From the NCBI GenBank assembly GCA_020434645.1, contig JAGRAK010000149.1, positions 1-5,434 of the forward strand: a DNA stretch of 5,434 nucleotides, in the 5' to 3' direction. A program made the position numbers and the translations under genes. Origin of the DNA: Bdellovibrionales bacterium (lineage in GTDB: Bacteria > Bdellovibrionota > Bdellovibrionia > Bdellovibrionales > UBA1609). The notes under the pieces were generated by a model, which did no database searches, was not told the origin of the DNA, and saw nothing but the letters and a program-made list of their open reading frames with translations. Of the stretch, positions 1 through 5,434 are shown in pieces; the first letter of the stretch is position 1; every line of letters starts with the position of its first letter.

Positions 1-826
1 GAAGTGCCGCGATGCGCGCTTCAAGCGATGACACTTGCCCCTCGCTGCCGGCATCGATGTCGCGAGCTTCGTTAAATGTATTCTCTGCGATTTGAGAGTC
101 CTCACGCATTTTTAAATAATTAGTTGCGGCCAACCACAAATCTTTCTCTTGGAGTTCAGTTTTGATTTTACGATAACGCTCAGCCCGCTGAGCTTGCCGT
201 TCAAGACTGTCGATTTGCCGTTTTTGTTCACCGATAATATCTTGAAGGCGAACTAAGTTTTGATCAGTTGAATCGAGCTTGCGCTGAGATTCGCGCTTTC
301 TAACTTTAAATTTAGTGATGCCCGCAGCTTCTTCAATTAATACGCGACGATCCTCAGGCTTAGAGGTGATAATTTTACCAATTGCACCTTGCTCAATAAT
401 AGAGAAGCCTTTTGAACCAGCGCCTGTATCCATAAATATTTCTTGAATATCGCGAAGACGTGCTGGCTCTTTGTTTACAAAGTATTCAGACTCACCTGAA
501 CGATTGAGACGACGAGTCACCATCACTTCAGAAAAACGAGCATATGCCGCAGGAAAAGGTCCGCCATCATTTTCTAAAGTTAAGCTGACTTCAGCCATGC
601 CCATTGGAGCATAGCCTTCGGCTCCAGCAAAAATGACGTCTTCCATAGAAGATCCGCGCAAATGCTTGGCAGACATCTCGCCCATAACCCAAACAAGAGC
701 GTCGACAATATTTGATTTACCACAACCATTCGGCCCAACGACTCCAGTTATACCTTCATCAAATTGAATAACGGTTCGATCTTTAAACGACTTAAAGCCA
801 AATATTTCTAATTTTTTTATTCTCAA
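1..826 (-). CDS. smc: Chromosome segregation/condensation ATPase SMC, N-terminal part (cut by window edge)
   Basis: This is the first 275 codons of SMC, the core ATPase of the SMC-ScpAB complex that compacts and helps segregate the chromosome. The N-terminal ATPase half is clear. FGFKSF is at residues 9-14, and the Walker A loop GPNGCGKS at 31-38. LRG at 56-58 includes the probable arginine finger R57, followed by MEDVIFAG at 61-68. The Q-loop glutamine is Q146, and EDRRVLIEEAAGI spans 158-170. From about residue 172 the sequence becomes charged and heptad-like (KVRKRESQRKL, then many Q/E/R/L), as at the start of the long SMC coiled coil. The family is usually near 1,150-1,200 residues, so hinge, returning coil and Walker B lie beyond the left edge. 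The start is TTG at 826: an in-frame TAG lies five codons upstream with no other usable start between, and AGAGGGG sits 7 nt before the TTG. The start overlaps the ppdK stop by 4 nt. Family assignment is very secure. Confidence 0.97.
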   Translation of the reverse strand, partial: MRIKKLEIFGFKSFKDRTVIQFDEGITGVVGPNGCGKSNIVDALVWVMGEMSAKHLRGSSMEDVIFAGAEGYAPMGMAEVSLTLENDGGPFPAAYARFSEVMVTRRLNRSGESEYFVNKEPARLRDIQEIFMDTGAGSKGFSIIEQGAIGKIITSKPEDRRVLIEEAAGITKFKVRKRESQRKLDSTDQNLVRLQDIIGEQKRQIDSLERQAQRAERYRKIKTELQEKDLWLAATNYLKMREDSQIAENTFNEARDIDAGSEGQVSSLEARIAAL

Positions 827-3510
827 TGTGCGACCCCTCTATGTTGTATAGCCGCTCGAGCTGCCGCTAGTCTTGCTATTGGCAATCGGTACGGAGAACA
901 ACTCACATAATTTAAACCCACTTCATTAAAAAACTCGATACTCTTCGGATCGCCACCATGCTCTCCGCAAATGCCAAGCTTAATATCAGGCTTTGTTTTC
1001 TTTCCAAATTCAACCGCTTTTTTGACCAATTGTCCAACACCACTTCGATCTATTGTTTGGAATGGATCCGCAGACAAAATACCATCAGACACATAGGTGC
1101 TTAAAAAACGAGCAGAATCATCTCGGGATAAGCCTAAAGTTGTTTGAGTAAGATCATTTGTCCCAAAACTAAAGAAGTCTGCATGCTCAGCAATTTGATC
1201 GGCAGTAAGGGCGGCACGAGGAAGCTCAATCATTGTGCCTATCAAATAATCAAATTTTTGATTCATCTCTGCTTGAACTCGCTCCACCTCAACTTCGACT
1301 AAGCGACGAAGGCGCTTTAGCTCTTCTTTCATTCCGACAAGTGGAATCATAATTTCAGGCTGCGGCTTTTTACCTTTTTTGATGAGATTAATCGTCGCTT
1401 CAGCTACCGCTCGCGCCTGCATTTGATAGATCTCTGGATATGAGATCGCCAAACGACAGCCCCGATGACCAAGCATGGGGTTTAATTCATGCAAGTTTCT
1501 TATTTTCGCTTTTACTTTCGCTTCATCTGCGTGAGTGCGCTTTGAAAATTCACGAATTTCATTTTCACTTTGCGGCAAAAACTCATGAAGTGGCGGATCT
1601 AAAAACCGAATCGTAACCGGCAAGCCATCCATTTCACCGAGGAGCATCTCAAAGTCACCTCTCTGCATAGGGAGTAGAGCCTCTAGAGCACGTAAACGCT
1701 CATCGCGCTCATCTGCCAGAATCATTTGTCTCACGACATCAATCCTATCAGCATTAAAGAACATGTGCTCTGTTCGACATAAACCAATCCCCTCCGCACC
1801 GAACTTACATGAAGTCTTAGCATCAAGTGGAGTATCGGCATTAGCTCGAACGCCGAGTGTTCTAAACTTGTCAGAAAGCTTCATTATGTAACTAAAGTTT
1901 TCGTCTATGCTCGGCTCTACAGTTTTCACTTCACCCATAAAGACTTCACCGGTCGAACCGTCAAGAGTGATCCAGTCGCCCTCTTTTAAAACATAATCAT
2001 TCACTCGCATAGTCTTAGCTTTGTAATCGACATAAATTTCGCCCGAACCGGCCACACAGCATTTGCCCATACCACGGGCTACAACGGCTGCATGTGATGT
2101 CATACCCCCACGTGTAGTGAGAATACCCTGAGCCTTCACCATACCGCTTATATCTTCGGGCGAAGTTTCAACGCGCACCAAAATGACTTTTTTGCCACGC
2201 TCAGTCCACTCCACGGTCTCTTCACTAGTGAAAACAATTTGCCCAACAGCTGCACCCGGTGATGCCGGCAAACCTCTAGTTAACTTCGTTCGCGGAGCAT
2301 GAGGGTCAAGAGTAGGATGAAGAAGTTGATCAAGACTCATAGGGTCGATTCGTAAAATAGCCTCTTCTTCACTTATTAATTTCTCTTCAATCATATCTCG
2401 AGCCACTTTAAGCGCCGCCTTTGCTGTGCGCTTACCATTTCGAGTTTGCAGCATGTACAACACACCCTTTTCGATGGTGAATTCGATGTCCTGCATGTCG
2501 CGAAAATAACTTTCTAACTTTTGATAAATCTCAATCAGTTGACCATAGGCCTGTGGCATAACTTTTTCGAGTTCTTGGATTTCACTAGGAGTACGTATGC
2601 CGGCGACAACGTCTTCGCCTTGAGCGTTCACCATAAATTCACCGTAGAACTTCTTCTCCCCCGTTGAAGGGTTACGGGTAAATGCAACACCCGTAGCCGA
2701 GTCGTCACCCATATTACCAAAAACCATGGCTTGAACATTGACAGCAGTACCCCAATCGTTTGGATACCCATGGAGCTCACGATACGTTACGGCACGCGCC
2801 GTATTCCAACTTTTAAATACAGCTGATATAGCTCCGATAAGTTGCTCTTTAGGATCCATCGGAAACTGCCGACCCGTGCTCTCTTGAATTTGGTTTTTGT
2901 ATTTACCCACCACAAACTTTAAGTCATCAACTGTTAGCTCTGTATCATTTTTAATGTTTTTATCATGCTTTAAGTCTTCTAAAATAATATCAAGAAGTGA
3001 GCTATTCATACCCATGACAACATTTGAGTACATTTGAAGAAATCGACGATAGGCATCCCAAGCAAAACGCGGATTACCTGAGCCTGTTGCCAAAGCCTCA
3101 ACTGTCTGGTCATTTAAACCTAAATTTAAAATCGTATCCATCATGCCCGGCATTGAAGCGCGAGAACCTGATCTCACACTGACTAATAGGGGTTCGGTTT
3201 GAGATGCAAACTTTTTACCAATGATTTTTTCTAAGCGCGCCATTGATTCTTCAGTTGCCGAGATGACTTCTTGAGGAAGTTTTTCGCCATTGTCATAAAA
3301 AGCCTGGCAACATTCTGTTGATATTGTAAATCCCGGGGGAACCGGCAGGCCAAGGGAGGTCATTTCAGCTAAATTTGCACCTTTTCCACCTAAAATATTT
3401 TTCATACCTGCATTGCCGTCAGTTTCGCCTGCAGCAAAGAAGTAACTGATCTTCTGCGGGAGCTTGTAGCTCGTTTTTTGTGAAGCCTGATTTTCATTTG
3501 CCATAATCAT
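823..3510 (-). CDS. ppdK: Pyruvate, phosphate dikinase (PPDK), complete
   Basis: PPDK interconverts pyruvate + ATP + Pi and PEP + AMP + PPi in the cytoplasm. It can serve gluconeogenesis or PPi-dependent glycolysis. The 895 residues match the usual bacterial length (about 870-900), and all domains are present. The N-terminal nucleotide-binding part has GGKGANLAEM (41-50), SVRSGSRASMPGMMDTILN (111-129) and FTRNPSTGEK (277-286), and ends with LQTRNGKRT (354-362). The central phosphohistidine domain has GGMTSHAAVVARGMG (468-482), with catalytic H473 preceded by T471 and S472. The C-terminal PEP/pyruvate barrel has GLCRTEHMFF (576-585), NPMLGHRG (677-684), the SFGTNDLTQT run (781-790) and GICGEHGGDP (846-855) with the probable general-acid cysteine C848. 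No key motif is missing. The ATG at 3510 is preferred because GGAGG lies 5 nt before it, against 11 nt for a second ATG at 3504. It follows glyS by 22 nt and overlaps smc by 4 nt. In related enzymes the residues next to the catalytic histidine are phosphorylated by PPDK regulatory proteins; none is encoded here. Confidence 0.98.
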   Translation of the reverse strand: MIMANENQASQKTSYKLPQKISYFFAAGETDGNAGMKNILGGKGANLAEMTSLGLPVPPGFTISTECCQAFYDNGEKLPQEVISATEESMARLEKIIGKKFASQTEPLLVSVRSGSRASMPGMMDTILNLGLNDQTVEALATGSGNPRFAWDAYRRFLQMYSNVVMGMNSSLLDIILEDLKHDKNIKNDTELTVDDLKFVVGKYKNQIQESTGRQFPMDPKEQLIGAISAVFKSWNTARAVTYRELHGYPNDWGTAVNVQAMVFGNMGDDSATGVAFTRNPSTGEKKFYGEFMVNAQGEDVVAGIRTPSEIQELEKVMPQAYGQLIEIYQKLESYFRDMQDIEFTIEKGVLYMLQTRNGKRTAKAALKVARDMIEEKLISEEEAILRIDPMSLDQLLHPTLDPHAPRTKLTRGLPASPGAAVGQIVFTSEETVEWTERGKKVILVRVETSPEDISGMVKAQGILTTRGGMTSHAAVVARGMGKCCVAGSGEIYVDYKAKTMRVNDYVLKEGDWITLDGSTGEVFMGEVKTVEPSIDENFSYIMKLSDKFRTLGVRANADTPLDAKTSCKFGAEGIGLCRTEHMFFNADRIDVVRQMILADERDERLRALEALLPMQRGDFEMLLGEMDGLPVTIRFLDPPLHEFLPQSENEIREFSKRTHADEAKVKAKIRNLHELNPMLGHRGCRLAISYPEIYQMQARAVAEATINLIKKGKKPQPEIMIPLVGMKEELKRLRRLVEVEVERVQAEMNQKFDYLIGTMIELPRAALTADQIAEHADFFSFGTNDLTQTTLGLSRDDSARFLSTYVSDGILSADPFQTIDRSGVGQLVKKAVEFGKKTKPDIKLGICGEHGGDPKSIEFFNEVGLNYVSCSPYRLPIARLAAARAAIQHRGVAH
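834..840 (-). promoter_or_regulatory. Ribosome-binding site that fixes the smc TTG start
   Basis: AGAGGGG on the minus strand ends 7 nt before the TTG at 826. It lies within the last codons of ppdK, so ribosomes finishing ppdK are delivered onto the smc start. It is the main evidence for choosing TTG, since no ATG or GTG lies between the upstream in-frame stop and this codon. Confidence 0.75.
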
Positions 3511-3512
3511 GT

Positions 3513-3520
3513 CTCCCTCC
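3513..3520 (-). promoter_or_regulatory. Ribosome-binding site of ppdK
   Basis: GGAGGGAG lies in the 22-nt glyS-ppdK gap, and its GGAGG core ends 5 nt before the ATG at 3510. This near-ideal Shine-Dalgarno sequence supports independent, strong initiation of ppdK within the operon and favours the first of the two close ATG codons. Confidence 0.75.
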
Positions 3521-3532
3521 AGTTAGTTCACT

Positions 3533-4912
3533 TTAAAAAGTTTTAAATTTCTCATTTAGGTATTGTGCGAGTTGAGTCATGTCGACACGATCTTGCGCCA
3601 TAGTGTCGCGATGTCTAACTGTTACTTTTTGATCATTTTGCGTTTCAAAATCGACTGTTAAACAAAAAGGTGTGCCAACCTCATCTTGTCTACGGTATCG
3701 CTTACCAATAGAAGCTGCTTCATCATAATCAGCTCTAAAGTCTTGCGCGAGATCATCACGAATTTTACTGGCCACACTTTGAAGCTCGGGCTTTTTTGAA
3801 AGCGGCAAGCAGGCCACTTGAATAGGCGCAAGGCTAGGTTTAAAGCGCATAACAATTCGTGAATCATTATCACCTTCAGCCCCAACACTCTCTTCATTGT
3901 ATGCGTTACACAAAATAGCGAGCACGAGACGATCACAGCCCACAGCTGTTTCAATCACGTAAGGTACAAATTTTTCTTTTGCCGCTTCATCAAAATATTC
4001 AATTTTCTTACCTGAAAATTTGGCGTGTTGAGAGAGATCAAAATCTCCGCGATTGTGAATACCCTCAAGCTCCTGCCAACCAAACGGAAACTCATACTGC
4101 ACATCAAAAGCAGCACGGGCATAGTGAGCGAGCTCTCCAGGGCCGTGCTCTTTAAATCTGAGTTTTTCTTTGCTAAAGCCAAGAGCCGCATAATGCTGAA
4201 GACGAGATTCTTTCCATTTTTCAAACCAGTCCATGTCGGTGCCAGGTTTTACAAAGTACTGCATCTCCATCTGTTCAAATTCACGAGTTCTAAAAATGAA
4301 ATTACCTGGAGTGATTTCATTACGAAAACTTTTGCCAATCTGGGCGATACCGAACGGAATTTTTTTTCGTGTACTCGTTTGCACATTTTCAAAGTTAACA
4401 AATATGCCTTGCGCTGTTTCAGGCCGAAGATAAACAACATTGGATGCATCTTCTACCGGCCCCATGTGAGTCTTAAACATAAGATTAAAGTTACGAGGCT
4501 CAGTCACATCTTTTGATTCACAATTCGGGCAAATAGTTTTGCCATCTTTTTGTGGAGCCGTGTCTTGTCGAAATCTTGTCTTACATGATTTGCAATCACA
4601 AAGTGGATCTGAAAAACCATCAACATGCCCGGACGCCTTCCACACCATCGGGTGCATTAAAATGGCTGCGTCCAAGCCGACGATATCCGCTCGTCTTGTC
4701 ATGGCCTTCCACCACGACATCTTCACATTGAATTTAAAATCTGCACCGAGCGGTCCGTAATCCCAACAAGAATTTAAACCACCATAAATTTCAGAACTTT
4801 GAAAAATAAACCCGCGACGCTTACACAGCGACACGAGAGTTTGAAGATCGGCGAGCGGCTTTGGTTTTGCATCTAAGCTTGAAGATGACGTGGGAGCTTG
4901 AGTTTCAGACAT
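3533..4912 (-). CDS. glyS: Glycyl-tRNA synthetase, class II, alpha2 (homodimeric) type, complete
   Basis: This cytoplasmic enzyme charges tRNA-Gly with glycine using ATP. The 459 residues form a single chain with catalytic and anticodon-binding domains, so it is the homodimeric archaeal/eukaryotic-like form rather than the bacterial alpha2beta2 form. After a 20-residue Ser/Pro/Lys-rich leader come LCKRRGFIFQSSEIYGG (29-45) and the motif 1 region YGPLG (52-56). A zinc-knuckle-like insertion has C107-x2-C110 and C128-x2-C131, with an extra C105. RPETAQGIFVNF (163-174) follows. Motif 2 starts at FRNE (196-199) and runs to about 220. ELEGIHNRGDFDL (281-293) is a glycine-pocket signature. Motif 3 has ETAVGCDR (321-328). 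The anticodon-binding domain starts near APIQVACLPL (362-371) and runs to the end. The ATG at 4912 has AAGGA 5 nt upstream. It is the first gene of the apparent glyS-ppdK-smc operon. No T-box leader or glycine riboswitch is recognisable upstream. Confidence 0.98.
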   Translation of the reverse strand: MSETQAPTSSSSLDAKPKPLADLQTLVSLCKRRGFIFQSSEIYGGLNSCWDYGPLGADFKFNVKMSWWKAMTRRADIVGLDAAILMHPMVWKASGHVDGFSDPLCDCKSCKTRFRQDTAPQKDGKTICPNCESKDVTEPRNFNLMFKTHMGPVEDASNVVYLRPETAQGIFVNFENVQTSTRKKIPFGIAQIGKSFRNEITPGNFIFRTREFEQMEMQYFVKPGTDMDWFEKWKESRLQHYAALGFSKEKLRFKEHGPGELAHYARAAFDVQYEFPFGWQELEGIHNRGDFDLSQHAKFSGKKIEYFDEAAKEKFVPYVIETAVGCDRLVLAILCNAYNEESVGAEGDNDSRIVMRFKPSLAPIQVACLPLSKKPELQSVASKIRDDLAQDFRADYDEAASIGKRYRRQDEVGTPFCLTVDFETQNDQKVTVRHRDTMAQDRVDMTQLAQYLNEKFKTF

Positions 4913-4917
4913 GAGTT

Positions 4918-4922
4918 TCCTT
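4918..4922 (-). promoter_or_regulatory. Ribosome-binding site of glyS
   Basis: AAGGA on the minus strand ends 5 nt before the ATG at 4912, which supports that start and the short Ser-rich N-terminal leader of the synthetase. Confidence 0.65.
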
Positions 4923-4938
4923 ATATGAAAGTGACTAC

Positions 4939-4980
4939 AATATTAAGAGCTATCACTCGCCGAAAGTCGAGTCAATTTTA
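4939..4980 (-). promoter_or_regulatory. Candidate promoter region of the glyS-ppdK-smc operon
   Basis: A TTGACT hexamer (4975-4970) matches the sigma-70 -35 consensus at five of six positions and points toward glyS. No good -10 hexamer lies at the ideal 16-18 nt spacing. The best AT-rich box, TAATAT at 4944-4939, is 25 nt away. A separate TAAAAT (4980-4975) resembles a -10 but has no -35 match upstream. A promoter is expected in this gap, but the exact hexamers are uncertain. Confidence 0.3.
4955..4972. repeat. Small inverted repeat overlapping the candidate -35 box of glyS
   Basis: ACTCG and CGAGT (plus strand) form 5-bp arms separated by 8 nt. One arm overlaps the TTGACT box. It could be an operator or a small leader hairpin. 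The arms are short and there is no adjacent T-run, so it is not a convincing terminator, and chance occurrence is possible. Confidence 0.3.
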
Positions 4981-5061
4981 GGGTTTAGACCACTTCATTA
5001 TTGTGTTTTTATTGCCTATTTATTGGGATGAATTGGATGATTCTATGGCTCTGAAGTGTAG

Positions 5062-5171
5062 GCGCACATGGCCGCGTGTTGGCTGCGTGTTGTTGGTGCG
5101 TGCTGGCCGCGTGAGTCGCGTGTTGGTTGCGTGTTGGTTGCGTGTTGGTTGCGTGTTGGTTGCGTTTTGCC
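5062..5171. repeat. 11-bp tandem repeat array (minisatellite), unit GCGTGTTGGTT
   Basis: Four perfect consecutive 11-bp units lie at 5118-5128, 5129-5139, 5140-5150 and 5151-5161, followed by a diverged partial unit (GCGTTTTGCC). To the left are decayed units with the same GCGTG start: 5109-5117 (9 nt), 5098-5108 (GCGTGCTGGCC), 5085-5097 (13 nt), 5074-5084 (GCGTGTTGGCT) and a weak one near 5062-5073. The identical units at one end and degenerate ones at the other suggest recent slippage expansion on the right. The period is not a multiple of three, so a coding role is unlikely. There are no spacers, so it is not CRISPR. The function is unknown. Confidence 0.9.
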
Positions 5172-5233
5172 GAGATTAGCCGCAGGCTTGAACCTGAAAC
5201 AACTTCCACATGACTCTTTGCATTAAGCACTGT

Positions 5234-5255
5234 TAGGCCCTAAAGCTCAGGGCTA
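5234..5255. other. Hairpin-forming dyad downstream of the unknown gene
   Basis: On the plus strand, TAG-G-CCCT and AGGG-CTA arms can pair over 7 bp with one bulged G (5237) and a 7-nt loop. It lies about 50 nt past the stop of the partial gene at 5303. No T-run follows on either strand, so a Rho-independent terminator is not supported, though it could stabilise a transcript end. Confidence 0.35.
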
Positions 5256-5274
5256 TGCCACGACTTGGCGACAC

Positions 5275-5296
5275 CAGGAGTTCAATAGTCCTCCTG
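5275..5296. other. Perfect 6-bp inverted repeat just after the unknown gene
   Basis: CAGGAG (5275-5280) and CTCCTG (5291-5296) form perfect 6-bp arms around a 10-nt loop, starting 6 nt after the stop codon of the partial minus-strand gene. The position suits a transcript-end hairpin, but no T tract follows. On the minus strand the first arm contains AGGAGG, a Shine-Dalgarno-like sequence. It is followed 4 nt later by a TTG that opens only a 10-codon frame, probably by chance. Confidence 0.35.
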
Positions 5297-5302
5297 TCAC
5301 AT

Positions 5303-5434
5303 TTACGGCCATGACCACTTATTTCTTCTGGATAGCTTCACATCATACTCATAAGACATAATCATTCGCGCATCCAGGCGGCCATACCCCATGCCTTCCA
5401 GTTGATTGATTCGCATATAATCCTTCATGTTTAA
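5303..5434 (-). CDS. C-terminal 43 residues of an unrecognised protein (cut by window edge)
   Basis: An open minus-strand frame enters from the right edge and ends in TAA at 5303-5305. The visible 43 residues contain NQLEGMGYGRLDARMIM and end in a basic, tryptophan-containing tail (SRRNKWSWP). I do not recognise the family. No transmembrane segment or known motif is visible. Alternating aromatic, small and polar residues (YGRLDARMIMSYEYD) could form beta-strands, but this is only an impression. The frame could instead begin at the ATG at 5428 and be a 41-residue peptide; with only 6 nt of upstream sequence visible, that cannot be judged. It has the same orientation as glyS but is about 390 bp upstream, so it is probably a separate transcription unit. 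Confidence 0.45.
   Translation of the reverse strand, partial: LNMKDYMRINQLEGMGYGRLDARMIMSYEYDVKLSRRNKWSWP

Larger units (their letters stand above)
4913..5302. other. Intergenic interval upstream of glyS, no convincing gene
   Basis: About 390 bp separate the unknown gene's stop from the glyS start. From the glyS side outward it holds the glyS ribosome-binding site, a candidate promoter with a small dyad, an AT-rich stretch (about 4976-5040), an 11-bp tandem repeat array (about 5062-5171), and two hairpin-forming dyads (5234-5255 and 5275-5296). No tRNA, T-box, glycine riboswitch or Rho-independent terminator with a T-run was recognised. The only open frame of any length is a GTG-started 73-codon minus-strand frame through the repeats, which looks like a by-product of the array. 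Confidence 0.7.

Noticed and set aside
3658..4449. Several minus-strand open frames of 66-98 codons inside glyS
   Set aside because: They are out-of-frame readings of glyS with low-complexity, Leu/Lys-rich translations and no ribosome-binding sites of note.
4025..4516. 163-codon plus-strand open frame opposite glyS
   Set aside because: It lies entirely within the strongly supported glyS gene on the other strand, and its translation has no family-like motifs. It is a shadow frame.
4539..4760. 73-codon plus-strand open frame opposite the 5' part of glyS
   Set aside because: Antisense to conserved coding sequence, with no recognisable motif.
5062..5171. CRISPR array
   Set aside because: The units are 11 bp, directly adjacent and without unique spacers. 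No cas genes are present.
5009..5230. 73-codon minus-strand frame annotated as a real gene
   Set aside because: Its length comes from a stop-free 11-bp repeat. The period is not a multiple of three, the initiator is GTG with only a weak AGGG upstream, and it does not resemble a folded protein.
5172..5230. Replication-origin or parS-type sites near the repeat
   Set aside because: No full DnaA box or parS palindrome was found, only partial resemblance (a TTCCACA fragment).
4913..5302. T-box leader or glycine riboswitch controlling glyS
   Set aside because: No T-box core sequence, specifier/antiterminator arrangement, terminator T-run or glycine aptamer pattern could be seen on the minus strand.

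Overview
This window carries a compact run of minus-strand housekeeping genes, read from high to low coordinates, and is cut at both ends. In transcription order it contains: the last 43 codons of an unrecognised gene (5434-5303); a non-coding interval of about 390 bp with an 11-bp tandem repeat; a complete dimeric-type glycyl-tRNA synthetase (4912-3533); a complete pyruvate, phosphate dikinase (3510-823); and the first 275 codons of the chromosome-structure ATPase SMC (826 to the left edge).

The three main genes look like one operon. The glyS-ppdK gap is 22 nt and holds a strong Shine-Dalgarno sequence. The ppdK stop and smc start share the four bases TTGA, and the smc ribosome-binding site lies inside the last ppdK codons, so smc is probably translationally coupled to ppdK. 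Their functions (glycine charging, pyruvate/PEP interconversion, chromosome condensation) are not biochemically linked, so shared expression with growth is a more likely reason for the grouping than a common pathway.

The sequence is bacterial: Shine-Dalgarno sites, tight spacing and a bacterial SMC. By eye the G+C content is in the mid-40s percent (not computed). The combination of an alpha2-type GlyRS, PPDK and SMC would fit a Bdellovibrionota or deltaproteobacterial-type genome, but that is a weak inference and no taxon-specific marker is present.

Upstream of glyS, the interval 4913-5302 has no convincing gene. Its main feature is a GCGTGTTGGTT minisatellite with four perfect units next to several decayed ones. 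It also holds a TTGACT box overlapping a small inverted repeat near glyS, and two hairpin-forming dyads behind the unknown gene. I see no phage, transposon, CRISPR, toxin-antitoxin or defence genes. The repeat array and the gene trio are the only parts that go beyond ordinary housekeeping content, and I found no clear evidence of a new biological system.
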